Part shown: positions 10,968 to 23,309 of the stretch, in pieces
Layout: each line of letters starts with the position of its first letter
How positions within the stretch are numbered: the stretch's first letter is position 1
Assembly: GCA_031308135.1 (NCBI GenBank)
Contig: JAHLJT010000631.1
Location: forward strand, 6,487,371-6,551,370
Source: Acheta domesticus
Taxonomy: Eukaryota > Arthropoda > Insecta > Orthoptera > Gryllidae
DNA length: 64,000 nucleotides
Direction of reading: 5' to 3'
The notes under the pieces: generated by a model
What the model was told of the DNA's origin: nothing
The model's database searches: none
What the model saw: only the letters and a program-made list of their open reading frames with translations
Translations under genes and position numbers: made by a program

Positions 10968-11885
10968 CAAAAACTAGAGGTGCTACAACTACATATTTTA
11001 TCGCCTCAGTAATGGTTAAGTAAATTTACGAAATTGCAATTTCTGTCCATATTAATACATCTCAATCATCATTTGTAAAACGCATTACAAATCGTCGATC
11101 ATTAGGTACAAAAACTAATTCTTTTACATCTCATCAACACATGTTCGACAGTACGGCCTGAAGTTCTCCCAAAAGTGACAAGTTCTTCTGAGAATTTCAA
11201 ACTGGTGTTGAGGCGTTTCGGTTGTTACAATGCAATCTGATAACCCGAAAAAGACTCTGGCAGATGGCTTGGACCCCGATGAAGGGCAGAAAATTCGAAT
11301 TTGCAATTCTAAAAATTCGTAAAATTACTTTAAACTACTCGTATTTAAAAAATAAGCTGACATTTTTTAAAGATCTGATTAATTTATTGATCAGATTTCA
11401 TTTAGCAAAAAAATCTATCCTCCTCATTGTACTTTTGCAATGTTATTTTTTTTGTAATTTTCAAACATACAGAGTGTGTGCCGAATATGGAAACTGCACC
11501 TTCTTACAGTTCTTTGTTATATACTCGTACAAAGAAAAAAACGAAGAACAAATTTGGAGCCGTATTTGAGAAAATTCCGAAAATGTTATTGATATTTCAA
11601 GTGAAGTACCCCCCCCCCAAAAAAACAAGGGGCAGATTGTGGAATATCAATTTTAGTTCAAATGCCCTTTGCGTTGTTTACAGACAAGACGGACGGACAG
11701 ACGTTTTCCCGTCAATCGATTTTTCGGCATGAAGGACCCACCAAACTACACAACATTAGAAGAAGGAATTTACTACACGTATGGGTAAGATTTAATTCCC
11801 TTTCTATTAGCAAGGCCCGGCAATAAAAGGTTTTGTGTCAAAAAATCGATTTGACCATGCAGCATTACTGTCTCTATACTACATA
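10968..11885 (+). repeat. Family A repeat, copy 4
   Basis: Starts aactagaggtgctacaac only about 110 bp after copy 3, in the same orientation. It contains gaacaaatttggagccg, agacggacggacagacgt near 11687, atcgatttttcggcatg, ggacccaccaaac and the 3' catgcagcattactgtc. Confidence 0.7.
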
Positions 11886-12290
11886 AGCCATAGGCTAGAA
11901 AGTAAAATTATCAAATATGAATGAACGCAGTGCTTTTCGTAAGTTCCTGGACTGACTTGCAGGCATCCGATTAACCCCATCGATCGACTGTTTATACCGT
12001 GGAACATCCATGGTGAGAGGCATTTTTTCCCGTTGTTATTAAAAAGTGCGAATATCTTATGTAACTTGGTATTGCGTGTATCGGGAGATAAACAAGAGCA
12101 TGAAACAAAGAGTATAAACAAATCTTTTCTGCAAAACAGATTTTCCTATGACAAACTCGAACTGTTTCAGAACCATTTCACCTTCACTGATTTTTTCCTT
12201 CTTCAGGAATAGACCCTGGCTCACTCTGTAGAAATGAATAAACAGTTCCTCGCTAGGAATTATATCTTGACGTTGTCCTATCAATCCTGT
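11886..12290. other. No gene seen
   Basis: Short frames on the minus strand (11879 and 12057) have no recognisable domain. Confidence 0.4.
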
Positions 12291-12295
12291 TTACT

Positions 12296-12470
12296 AGATT
12301 TGTCACCGCTAGGGTATTTCCTATTTCCAAAAATTAAAATTCAATTGAAAGGTTTACTATTCGACTCGACGCCTAGAAGGTTGAGTCTGACAAAATCAAG
12401 GTAATTACGAATGAGGATTTCTTTAAGGCTAAGTGTAGATTAGATATCGAACAGAGTAAAACATCGCATC
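12296..12470 (+). pseudogene. Short relic of a mariner-like transposase
   Basis: From about 12300 the + strand reads SPLGYFLFPKIKIQLKGLLF then DS. This resembles the segment around the third catalytic residue of mariner transposases (…LAPCDFFLFPKLK…LKG..FD). The position expected for the aspartate reads G. Further on, VITNEDFFKAK fits the downstream …DF…-type segment. No upstream catalytic region and no terminal repeats were found, so only about 60 codons of homology remain. The call is by eye. Confidence 0.5.
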
Positions 12471-15205
12471 ACTGAGCAAAATGCGTGTACACAGCTAACA
12501 GATTCCTATTTCCTACTTACCGGTAGTTAGTGATAAACCGTCCAATCTGGTAAGCACTTTTCTGCAGCTTAGTGAACATTTACTGAATCGAGTGTGCAGT
12601 TATGTATGAATAATCACGAATCAATTAGATGTAACACTTCTGTTTTCATCAAACACATTCATTCCAACTATGCTAATGTTTTTGGGAGGTTTGGATACGT
12701 CCCCTCTCTGTGATAAAATTGTTTCTATTTTAAGTAGTCAATGTTCATTCTAGTTTGACAAATCTGAGGATTAGGCCAAAGAGCCACTCCGTTAATAGGT
12801 TATTTGAACGGCCTCTACATTTTTATTCTAATTAGCTTGTAGTTTCTTTATGATTTTATCCTCCTCCACATCCCGTCGAAAACGACTACTAGGCGTCGTG
12901 CCGCGCCGCGTCGCGACGTTCTAGAAGATTTTTGTAATTTTTTTTCAATTCTTGAAAAAGACGAAAAATATTGTCGGAACCTTGTACGTATTAGAGCATC
13001 TGAAAATCAAATTAAAATTGAGAAATAACTGTCTTTAAATCTAATGAAGAATCATTTTAATAATTATAAAAAAAAGAGATTTTCTCAATTTCCTCTCACC
13101 TCAGCCGATGACAAGGCGCGAGCTTATTTACACACGACCATTCGCTTTCCATGCGACATGTCGTCGCTTCACACAGAGGCGGTGACGACAGCTGATATTA
13201 CGTCCACCCGCGCTGATAGCACGCACGGAGAGGGGGGGGTCGGGCAATAGTCAGTTACAACCAACCAGCAATCACAAAGAGAAAAAATCGCCTCACGGAG
13301 GGGGGGAGGCTGACGAAGCGTACCTATCCACACGCCACTTGCAGCACGACGCACTGAATAAACGAATCTGAACGAACCAGCGACTTTCTAAGATTTCGTC
13401 AGAAGTCACTCTAGACAGACAACAGAAGAAATAAATAAAAGGAATCGAAGCAGGGCATAAGATTATAATCTTTTCTAATGTTCCCGCAAGATCAGGACAT
13501 TGATCTCTATTTTATCAGCCTAGAAAAAACATGGTCGAAGAGATTTGAAAGGTAGACGGCTGCACATGATACATGCCATCCACAGTAAGCTCAAGTCTTT
13601 AAGCTCACTTCAAATTCAAGACTTTGAAGCTTGCTGGAAATCAACTGACCGTCTTTACTTCACATGTAAACACGCGATAAAATATTTCATTGTGCGAAAC
13701 ACATCTTAAATAGGACAATTTCACAACGTATTATTCAGCACAAACTACTCATTTTGCTCAAGAGAATTTTCTACTTAAGAATTGCACAAAATACGAATCA
13801 GGAGCTTAAAACAATGCACGAAAAATAGAACAATGACACAGTAATGCTTTAGGTCTCCAAGAAATGCACTTATCAACACAATGTTTTAACACGGATTTCA
13901 GTGTATTGCATGATACTGCTCGATGTCAGTTTTTTCCATATGCTTCTGTGGGCAACTAGGATCAGGACACAGAAACCACACTGCCCGTTATTGCCCGCCG
14001 ACCCTATTCTCCCCTAATGAAAACAACTTTTTCTATTTCATTAACTTTTTAGTTAGACTTCGCCTTGCACCTTTCGCTTGGGAATCTATGTTGCTGATCA
14101 ATTCTACTCCTGATCATCTTCTAACGCTAGCATGTTTGGGTCAGCTTTTAAATCGAAAAAATCGTATTAATTGATGTTGAACGGGCGACTGCATGGTTAT
14201 GCAGTCAAGGCTCTCGATTTGATTTATCCATTAACAGAGTTAAAATCCCACCATTCACGCAATAAATGAGGCACGAACCAAGATTGCAGCAAGTGCATGG
14301 AGATTTATTATATTTCTATATAACTACGTATTTATGTAGTCTTTCATTATTTCTTTTGTTCCCGGTTTCTCTAAAGAGAAACGGAGAAGAAATGTTACAA
14401 GCTTTATGGACATGTAGGGTCGGGGTCGAAACAAATCATTACAATTTCAAACAAGCCTGTGATATTTGCCCCTGTAGTAGCCAGGTAGCAGGAATCTCTC
14501 TGCGTCAGAAGATATACCGCTAAATTCTAGTGCATGATGAGTTGCCTACCTATCAGGGGCAAAAGACGTGTATCATCGTTAATTGGTATTTGCCACTGAA
14601 AAAAAGATAATTGGGAAAACAATTTATAATATTTGAAATCTCTACATGCTCTACAAGCTTCTAACATTCATTCTGAGACACCTTTATACTAGAGTTTTAT
14701 TTTTTTTGCAATTCAATGCTGGCTATTTAATAAGTAATTTGGAGTACATTTAGGCTTATTTATTTGGAGTACAAAAGTTTGTCCTGAGTTTCAAAATAAT
14801 CGGGACAACTTTCTGTGATCTTAAGTGACCCGAAAAAAATGATAACGAATCTTCTTGTACGAACGCACGAGTTTGATGAAGTGGAAATGCAATTTCACTT
14901 TCGGAACGTTTAATGTGGATGACGGTCTGACTTGCGGAAAAAAATTAGCATTAGCATTCGACAAACTATTCGTTTCAAAAAATGTATTACATGATCGTTT
15001 TTAAAGAGATAATTTTTAAAATACATGTTGTTTAAGGCAAAATATCTATCATAAATTTTGTAGTTTTCAAAAATTCTTTTTAGCAATTTTTAAAAACAGA
15101 GTTCGTAGGCAATGAAACTAGCACCAAATTTTTTAACTGTACTTTGTTATAAACGAAGCGAAAATTTAAATAAAAAATTTGGAACCGCGGAGAAAATAAC
15201 TCTAC
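12471..15205. other. No gene seen (2.7 kb)
   Basis: Mostly AT-rich. A slightly GC-richer patch lies at 13090-13350. The longest frames (83 and 85 codons at 13923 and 14266) show no domain or splice context. The stretch 14990-15205 has AT-rich phrases like the family A body (taaaaaatttggaaccg). Confidence 0.5.
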
Positions 15206-16060
15206 ATTTTTAACTAGTAGTGCATAACAGCACATACTTTCCCGCGTTATTGGAAACAGCTAAGTAGTATTGAAATATTGCACATTCTGCACTACTAACA
15301 TCTTAGCTATTATTTGAAAATGTCCAATTCAACCAAGAAGTGAACAACTCACCGTTTCCATTGCAGTGTTGTCAGAACTATGTGAATTCTACAACTGCAT
15401 AAAAATTGAATACAAAAGTTTTGTAAACCTGTATTGGAAAAAGAAGCCTGATACTCTGGACAATATAGAAAGGCATTTCATAGGGCCAGGATTAGAGAAG
15501 AATATTCTACAACCACGCAACAAATACTCTACTCAATACAAATGGTACACCACTTGGTGCAAAAACTAAATATTTTCATTCAAATATCAACATAAATTTG
15601 ACAATTATAACTCCCTTTCTTACAGCTCCATTAGATCACATTAATGACAATAATAAGTGTATTCATACAAGAAATTTAAAGAAAAAATTTGGAGCTGTTT
15701 TTGAGAAAATTTTGAAAATCCCCGGGGGGGTTTCATATAAAGTACCTCCAAATTTTGAAGAATCTTTTTCAAAATCTCAAAACTTCAATTACAATCAGGT
15801 CAACCGGGGAATATCCATTTTGAAAGAAATCGCACGTATGGTTTAGGCGCTAGTGTCGTTCACAGACTGATGGCCGGACAGCCCGTCGGACGGACGGACG
15901 TTTCGAAAAGACCCATTTTTTTGGTATCAGGGGACCAGAAAACGTGTATTTCCTTTGAAATCTCCAAAATCGATTTTCCGCAGCATTGCGTAACTTTCCC
16001 TATACTACGTACATTATTCCGTATATACGTACGTATATGGGAAAGTTAAAATCCGCGATA
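15206..16060 (+). repeat. Family A repeat, copy 5
   Basis: Starts aactagtagtgcataacag with actttcccgcg. A diverged centre follows, then from 15660 the best match to copy 1: agaaatttaaagaaaaaat, ttgaaaatccccggggggg, caaattttgaagaatcttt and atggtttaggcgctagtg. The GGAC run is at 15890-15901 and the 3' end reads gcagcattgcgtaactttcc. The final 45 bp form a hairpin (taactttccctatac … gtatatgggaaagtta). Confidence 0.75.
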
Positions 16061-16077
16061 TTCATCAGATATCCATA

Positions 16078-16270
16078 TCATTTGTGATGTATGTTCGTAC
16101 TTTAAGTCTGAAAGGCGTCTTGGTTAATTGTCTAAAACCTGTAATATTTGTTCCAAACTATCACCTCCCAAGAACTCATGGTGGGATCTTTAAACTCCAA
16201 GTATTCCTTCGGCTCTTAGCATGGACAAGATGCCTTTCAGACTTAAAATATGAACATACATCACAAATGA
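16078..16270. repeat. 193-bp inverted-repeat element (MITE)
   Basis: The ends are about 43-bp inverted repeats with only three or four differences. The left arm (16078-16120) starts tcatttgtgatgtatgttc and continues tttaagtctgaaaggc. The right arm (16227-16270) reads the same on the minus strand. About 105 bp of unrelated sequence separates the arms. It lies directly between family A copy 5 and the next MITE. Confidence 0.8.
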
Positions 16271-16272
16271 CA

Positions 16273-16427
16273 GGGGCCGTCCATAAATTACGTAACGCAA
16301 ATTTCGAGTATTTCCAATGCCCCGTCCCCCCTTGTAACGCACTTCCCTATCTCTATGTAATGCAGCGTAACGCCGCCTTAGACCCCCTCCTTCCCCCTTT
16401 AGCGTTACATGATTTATGGATGATCGC
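16273..16427 (+). repeat. GGCCGTCC-type MITE, best copy
   Basis: A 155-bp element with inverted ends: ggggccgtccataaattacg at the left and gcgttacatgatttatgga at the right. The centre is C-rich with gtaatgcagcgtaacgccgc. Fragments of the same family lie at 3048-3135 and 4521-4607. Confidence 0.75.
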
Positions 16428-16599
16428 ACACGATACCTGAAACGGGTTGAAAATTTCATTTGAAAAATTTTTGTATAAAGAATGTTGTATATTTTTAATA
16501 ATAAAATTTAAATATGAAGTGATCTTTTATTGAACGTAAATGCTTGTTTAAAAGAGGAAAAAATAGGATAGCAGTTATTATGTGTAAAACATCGTTGAT

Positions 16600-16724
16600 T
16601 TGTATTTTGTATTTTCAAAAGTATTTTAAAATACTATTTTGTATTTTGTATCTAAAATACTTCAACGAAAGTATATTGTATTTGGTATCTGAAATACATT
16701 TTTCAAGTATTTTGCCCAACCCTG
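16600..16724 (-). repeat. hAT-type MITE fragment (CAGGGTTGGGC end)
   Basis: Read on the minus strand it begins CAGGGTTGGGCAAAATACTT and continues as repeated variants of atacaaaatac. This is the style of common short hAT-derived repeats. No matching left end is present, so it is a fragment. Confidence 0.5.
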
Positions 16725-17005
16725 GCTGAGGACATATTGGATTTTGCCTGAACCTCTTATGTTTACAAGTAAAATTATTCGGGATATATTTACTTTTGTT
16801 CCTACACATCAGAATAGAAGATGCAGATGATGGTAATTAGTATTACTGCAATGCTAACTCAATGATTTTTCCGAGGGACATGTTTGTTTTTGCATGAACG
16901 CTCTCTTATACGAACTTGCTTTCCTTGCACTATGATTTACAATCTACAATATATTCCATATTTAAACGGAAACACTATAACTCAAGAAGCATTTTTCATT
17001 TACAG

Positions 17006-17420
17006 GGCCCATTGTTGGCTGAGTCGTTGATGGTTTCTGGTCAACGGAATCCGACGTAGTGGTAAATGTGCCATCAGTCCGGCCCTCATCAGACGACGTC
17101 CAACCGTCGACGCTGACCTGTTGCAGTGCTCCAAAGTCGAGCCAACGCTGTGGACGACGCCGTTCTCTCGGTTACATCCATGAGGGCAAGACGGCGGTTA
17201 TCTCGCGCTGTGGTCACATTGTGTCGTTCAGTACCCATTTGTCACTGTGTACGAGCCTCGTCTATCCACTGGTTCCATATACACATCTCTGCCTAGCGCA
17301 CCCCGTTCGAGCCGCAATGTCAAGGCAGCACGACAAATCCGTTTCCCCGGAGTCCGATCATTCTGCCCAATTGGAACTCAGATGCTGATATTGCACTCTT
17401 TGGCGTCGACGAGGCTTACC
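17006..17420 (-). pseudogene. Tc1-like transposase relic (N-terminal part)
   Basis: Reading the minus strand from 17420 down, the translation gives FQLGRMIGLRG, after frame changes DNRRLALMDVTERTASSTAL and ARLWSTATG, then STVGRRLMRAGLMAHLPLRR and IPLTRNHQRLSQQWA. This is the paired-like helix-turn-helix DNA-binding region and linker of Tc1 transposases, in the correct order. The similarity stops at 17006, just before the first catalytic segment would start; no DDE part or terminal repeats are seen. At least two frameshifts and one stop are present. The + strand frame at 17059 is a shadow. Confidence 0.75.
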
Positions 17421-18594
17421 AGCATTTGCTTGGAGGTTTCCACGTCGTTCTCCCAACACAAAAAACCATGAATTTGAAGTCTTTAAAAAGCACTATCCTA
17501 AAAAACATAATACGTCCAACGACACAAGCATCACATTTTTAAAATGTTCTTGGATTGCCATTACATAACAAAATCAAGCAAATACCAATGTTTTTGAATA
17601 ATCTTATTCTATCTGTTTCTTATACTCTTGACTAAACTCAGTTAATTCAAAAGTAACAAGATTTATAGCATTACTGAATTGACTCCCTTAAGCATGAAGT
17701 CTTACGAAAATCTACACATTCAGACATAAACATTACTAGTTTCCTCGTATTTCTACAAGAAATCTGTCTTCTTGATTCATTGTGTTGACACTGCTTCAGA
17801 ATGAAATGTCACTTATTCTAATATTGGCTTTCACACCATGTATTTTAAAGTCATAACGAAATTACCTGCTACAGGAGCTATTTATAATTTTCTTTTCCTT
17901 AAAGGAAAGGTTGCAAGCCGGTAGCAAATAGGCGTAAATGAAACTCTCATCGGTGTCTTCACCGACGGCGTCCACAAACGAAGTAGCCGATTTCTCATGC
18001 ACGCTAACCCTCCGTGACTCCCTTCTTGCCTCTCCTCAATTGGTCAACAGAAAAAGTGCGACATCGATATCTTGCACCGAATAAATACTACCTAGATTAC
18101 GCATACAGTCTTATCGGGCGGGTAGTTCGAACGTCATGTCCTTCTCGAACTCGTGTCTTCAGTTATCTTGTGGAAATAAACGGTCATAATATAAATCTTA
18201 CAAAATACTATAAACTTTCTTCGGCGGAGCTACACTTAAAGATATCGCACTATTAGCAGTTACGTACATTTTTGGCATTCCTCCTGTCTCCATGATTATT
18301 CTTTCTCATTAATCTCTTCACATTTAACTTATTTGGTTGGCCTTTTTTGCCATAACACCAAACAAAATGGTAGTACTCTAGACAAAAAAGTACTGGAGAA
18401 CATTTTTCAAACAGCACATTTTTTCTTCCCAGGGTCTAATCTCGACACTTTTCCTTATGGTACCTCACGGAAGAATTCGACTCACTACATTAAGCAAAGA
18501 AATTATTCTTTTAAAGTCAACACTTTCAAGGTCCAGTCGAGGCTTCGCATATACAATCCGCATGGCTTCTGTTTTCACTTTCTCGCCCTTACGA
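17421..18594. other. No gene seen
   Basis: AT-rich. Frames at 18014 and 18333 (80 and 117 codons) have no recognisable domain; the second runs into the reverse family A copy. Confidence 0.5.
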
Positions 18595-19410
18595 AGGTAC
18601 TTCTCAAGAAGAGAAAGTTATGTAATTCTGCGCCGCAAGCGGCTAAATTACGACAGATCAAAAAACTCGCATTGCTGGGCTCTTAACGAAAAAGTGTACA
18701 TCATATAGTTAAATATAGAAAAAATCCTCTAACACGTAGTTTTGCTGTATCTTAACCATGTTTTGTGGGTCCTTGGTACCGAAAAATCGATGCCCAAACC
18801 GTTCACCCGATGTTTTTCAAAATTGATATTCCCCAATCGATCTGAATGAAGCTTTGGGAATTTCAAACGGATATTTTGATTTTTGAGGGTTCTTTACATG
18901 AAACCTCAATACCATTTTCAAATTTTTGCAAAAATGGCGCCAAATTTTCTGATCATACTTTGTCTTCGAATAGTAAAGAACGCTTAAGAGAATGGTGCAG
19001 GTATTATGTTCGTTTAAATCCCAGATATATTTTTTGAAAATTGCAAAAGTGCAATTTTTTCGGGCGTCTTCCCACAATTAATATTGAATATAGAGATTTT
19101 TCCTCAATAAAGTCTGTTCCTTAAAGTCAGATCTTTAAATAGTTTCATGTTCAATTTTTCGAAAATATGAATAGCTTTCGTGGAATTTAACGGTAAATAC
19201 AGGCAATTTAAAAAAATTAACATTTTTTTCTCAAAGATCGCTCCAATTTTTTCATTAAATTCTCCCCACGGACAGAAGATCGGATGCTTAAAAGAATGGC
19301 GCGTGAAATGTGTCTCATTTTCGTTGAACTCTGTAGATTTTCGAAAATTGCAAATTTAGAAATAATGCGTGAAAGTATGTGCTGCTGTAGCACCATTAGT
19401 TCTTTCTTAA
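18595..19410 (-). repeat. Family A repeat, copy 6 (reverse)
   Basis: In reverse orientation it shows gagaaagttatgtaattctg (3' end) and ttgtgggtccttggtaccg with aaaaatcgatg. The body follows, and the 5' hallmark appears as gtgctgctgtagcaccatta near 19378-19397. The GGAC run is lost. Confidence 0.7.
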
Positions 19411-19914
19411 GATACTGCTAGGCTTCACGACTTATTGACACCATAGAGGCCAGACATTAAAATTCACATTAACAGAACATGAAATCCTGGAGACTTTGAA
19501 CATTAATAGTACCTCAACTATATAACTGTACAAATTTACCGTTTTCTAAGCATAAATAATCAAATTATTTAAGGCATGTTTAGGCCATACGTACCCTTTA
19601 CAAAATTATGTTAACTAAAAATCTTTTCTGCATGGTTCAATAAAATAAGAAACTTAGCAGCGACTCAAACCCGAATAAAACAAACCATGCGGATTGTAAA
19701 ATGCATTTCCAAGAAAGCTACGAGGATACGACTTTAGACATCTCTCAGCAAGCATAATTACCAAAACATTTTACGCCAAAGTCGCCTGCTTAATTCTTCG
19801 AAATTGTGGCGCTCTGCTTTCGTTCTCCGTTACTCCCACACTTACGTAGTATATGCTTTCGGGATGATAAGATCGCTAATTCTATGTAGCTTTCCGGTCC
19901 CAGGGTTCTGAGCG
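19411..19914. other. No gene seen
   Basis: AT-rich sequence before the CpG-rich patch. Confidence 0.5.
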
Positions 19915-20146
19915 CGGTAAGTGCGAGTTTTGTCAAGCACGCGCCTCTTGCGGAGATCGCCCGAGAATCAGTTGTTGGGCGCACGTTGGCACCCCTTGTG
20001 CGAGGCGGGCGCTTCCGCTGGTGCGGTGATCGGGGCGGCCGCGGGGCGGATATGGCCAAGGCTGCATGGGAAGCGACCGCACGGGAAACGCCTGGAGGAG
20101 TAGAAGGCCTGGCCTGGCCTGGCCTCCGCCTCCGCCGCCGCCGCCT

Positions 20147-20231
<85 letters not shown>

Positions 20232-20345
20232 GACGTGTGGCTGCGTCCGGATGCGCGCTGCCTCAACAGAAGCCCTTCGGGTGCGGACAGTGTGCACGCA
20301 CGTTCGCCTCAAGGAAAGCTCGGGTGAAGAACGGCCCGATGTGAG
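19915..20345. other. CpG-rich island around a long (GCC)n tract
   Basis: GC-rich sequence containing the trinucleotide array at 20125-20228. Frames through it encode poly-Pro, poly-Arg or poly-Ala depending on frame. In the poly-Pro frame the sequence after the array reads QQKPFGCGQCARTF, close to the KPFxCxxC-x-F start of a C2H2 zinc finger, but no histidines follow before the stop at 20342. Possible donors are gg/gtgaag (20320) and gat/gtgagg (20341). It could be a fragment of a coding exon or a promoter/5' UTR; I cannot decide. Confidence 0.35.
20125..20228. repeat. (GCC)n microsatellite, about 100 bp
   Basis: Nearly pure GCC/CCG units with two early CTC interruptions. It explains the long low-complexity frames on both strands. 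Confidence 0.95.
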
Positions 20346-20367
20346 GCCGCCCGGTTCTGCCGAATCG

Positions 20368-20522
20368 TGTGTGTGTGTCTGTGTATGTCTCTCTCGCTCT
20401 CTGTCTCTCCTTCTTTCTTGCTCTCTTTCCCTCTCTCGCTCTTTCTTCCTCTCTCCCTCATTCTCTGTCTCTCTCTTTCTCTACATCTCCCTCCCTCTCT
20501 CTTTCATCCTCTCTCTCTCTTA
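20368..20522. repeat. CT-rich simple repeat with a short TG start
   Basis: tgtgtgtctgtgtatgtc followed by about 130 bp of ctctct/ttcttt pyrimidine-only sequence. Overlapping Ser/Leu-rich frames are artefacts. Confidence 0.9.
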
Positions 20523-20954
20523 CACGCACACACATATTTTACTTTATAGATATATTTTTAATACAATTTCTACCGCAGGGTATTTCTCTACTTTTTACAT
20601 TTGAGCAACCATACACTGCTAGTTCCAATCTTATAATTTTTCTGAACCATACCAAATTCTATGAGCGTGAGAAGACGAATAGTACACTCCTCTGTTTGCT
20701 TTCTCTCTATTTTTCTCTTTTTTTCTCCCTCGCCTCTTTCCAAATCGTCGCAATAATCCTATGTCGTCACTGATATATTTATTTTTTAATAGTTATGTAT
20801 CCAGACCTCACTATAGTTCGATCAGACATATTTTTAACATTTTACCTTGTCATTTTTTAAATTTTTATCAATTATATGCTTTAACTAAGTTTCGATTCAC
20901 ACACCTATCACCGTGGTCGCACTAAGAGTTGTGTTTTTCAGACCGTCCCACTGG

Positions 20955-21430
20955 CTTAGGTAGCTCAGGTAATCAATTGATGTGATTGCAGTGTCTCCGA
21001 CCAGGAGGTGTTAGACTTCGAGTCCCGATGGTGGCAAGGTTTTTGACACTAGCTAGATGACTAGGTTGAATTCAGCCGCTGTCTGGAAGAGAATTCTAGC
21101 GGCCAACTGCTCTGGTCGTTAGTTTTCCGTGGGTTCCCGTATCAACTCCAAGCAAATGACTGAGCAGTAACAGGCAACGGCCTACGTGCGATCTTTCCTT
21201 CCTCTTCCTTGGCATCACCACTTACACATACTTATACTTATATGCACTAGACTACCACATATACCCGGAGCTTTGAGTTTGCCCCGGCTCCACTGGCGGG
21301 AGATACATGGTTGGGGAAGACACTTCAAGCCAAAGTGTAGGTCAGAACCGGATCCGCCATCGAGCGGGGAAGGATCACTGTCACCTTCAGCGAGCAAAAA
21401 CATGCACTACACTTACATACTAATAACCTT
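20955..21430 (+). repeat. tRNA-derived SINE, copy 2
   Basis: Best view of the tRNA-like head: an A-box-like taggtagctcagg near 20957 and a B-box-like acttcgagtcccg near 21014. Then come gacactagctagatgactag, gaagagaattctagcggcc, tgcgatctttccttcctc, ggcgggagatacatggttgg and the tail aaaacatgcactacacttac. Confidence 0.8.
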
Positions 21431-23160
21431 AGTTCTCAAGGGCCCGAAACCAATCAATCTGTCCAATGAACTAATAGTGCTTCGGAATCACAAATAGACA
21501 AATCGTCTGTCCTTGAACCTCTTAGAAAAACGTAAGTAAGGCACTTGAATTCTACAATGTGCACGAGTTTTGCTGTCATGCAGCGAAACAAAAGATCTTT
21601 ATATTCAATACCGGCCTGCAGCCTCGGAGAAGGAAATTGGGGTCAAGGAATCAGCCACGGAAAAGCGTAGTCTTCGCTTCTCCTCGACATTGCATGGGGA
21701 AAATTTACCTTAGCGACAGGTCCCACTCCCAGAATTGTGTTCATCTCACTGTCACTCGCTGCCCCTGAGGAGCCGCCTTCCTCTGCACTAATTGCCGAGC
21801 GCCGCCCGCAGCTGTTTGCGCATGCGCTCCGTGCGCCAACCTTCTCTTGTTCTTCGAACCTCTGACTCACCGGAGAGAGTTCGCTCGCTTAGAACCAAGC
21901 TTCGACTGTTAAATATAGGGATGCACTACTTCATAACAAATGATGTTTACGGACAGCAAGGCAAGCAGGCAGAAGGCAGCCATATTGTTTTGGGTAAGTG
22001 TATTTTGTGATGTCTTGTGAGAAGCTACACACCTTAGTGTTGGCGTGTTTTAAAGACTCGTGGTCAAAGGCATATGTTTGCACACATACTTCTGCGTGCA
22101 TGCCTCGCTGTTCACTCCAAGTGGAAATTGAGGTGTACAAATCTTCGAGCTCAGAGTAGGTTTATCAGAGGGAATTTCCCACGTCCTTCCTTCCGCTGCT
22201 TACTTTATTTATAGGCATTATTCATCAGCCTTTCTCTCTCCGAGTTCCCAACAGGATGCGAGAAAGCTATGGTACCACCTCTTCCAGACAAAAATATAGA
22301 AATAACTTTTAAAAGTGAGTAGTAATAGTCATTTCGTGTAGCCTCCTTTATAATATCTTTTAAATTGTATTATGATTGGAAATGCTAATTGAGATTAAAG
22401 TGTAACATAGGGATGTGTATTAATCAGAAATAAAACTAAGCCTAAAATTAATTTCTAGTCTTAAGCGCTTATGTAATATGTGCGACCGTTAAGGAAAGAG
22501 AAAATAGTTGGCTTCTGATTGACATGAACCTCAGATCTTCAATTGCGATTAAGACGCTAGTGATTTCTAAAGATAAATTGTATTAATGAAAATTACTCGA
22601 TTTTTTATGTGTCAATGTGAACTTTGTCAGCTTATGTCCGTTATTTCCCAGACGACTAGAAAAAAAGCACAACTTGTGTTTTGTCCCATGAGTTTCTTCC
22701 ATTTTATTGTTTCTCTACTACGATTTCCAGAAAAGTAATCAAGTTTCTTTGTTCTTCTTTAGAATAAATTATCTCAACTATCCCTATTTATTATTACTTT
22801 CGATTCAATTCGTCTTATGTAGCAGAGCGGGCATTTGGCAAAAGTGATCTATGTGGAATCAAAATAGAGGGCAATTAAACCAACAGGTAAAGTTTCATTG
22901 AGTTTTTTTGAAATTGGAATACTGGCAACATACGCAATCATCACAAATTGAAAGCACGTATTTTGAATTGAGCACAGGATTTACAGGAGCATGTATATGG
23001 AAAACTGAACTCCAAAACTCACGTGGCATTGTTTGCGTCGAACCGAATACATTTCGCGCATCTACATCTTCCTGTTTTCGCCAACGGTCGATTTCTCTTC
23101 CAATCCACTTTCCTCTTTCCGCGGTCTCCGCCTCGCAGAAGATGCTGCAGGGGTCAGCGG
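21431..23160. other. No gene seen upstream of the promoter
   Basis: Mixed composition. A GC-richer patch is at 21770-21890. Short frames at 21559, 21643 and 22908 carry no domain. I find no transposon signature. Confidence 0.4.
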
Positions 23161-23164
23161 ACTA

Positions 23165-23309
23165 AGGACCAGCTGTCCCTCCCACCCTCTTCCCTCCCTC
23201 CTCCCTGGGTGCTTACGTAAGGCGCGAGGTCACCCCCAGCCGCCCCTCCCTCCCCCCACGCCACGCCGCCACACTCTATATAAGTCCGGTTAACGCCTCG
23301 CCCGCGACC
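23165..23309 (+). promoter_or_regulatory. TATA promoter, likely of the SVWC gene
   Basis: TATATAAG at 23277-23284 sits at the edge of a GC-rich segment (cgcccctccctccccccac just upstream). It is followed 33 bp downstream by an initiator-like ccagacc (A at 23310) and then by a strong splice donor at 23355. This is the ordinary arrangement of an animal TATA promoter with a short leader exon. The next forward acceptor joined to a coding start that I can recognise is at 34398. That distance is inferred, not demonstrated. Confidence 0.55.

Noticed and set aside
13923..14174. Possible mariner-like segment (SPNENNFFYF)
   Set aside because: Only a few residues resemble a transposase and the neighbouring blocks do not follow in order.
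19790..20344. Long poly-Arg, poly-Pro and poly-Ala frames on both strands
   Set aside because: They are the readings of one (GCC)n array. Length comes from the lack of stops in the repeat, not from a gene.
20251..20773. Ser/Leu-rich frames after the GCC tract
   Set aside because: They translate the CT-rich simple repeat.
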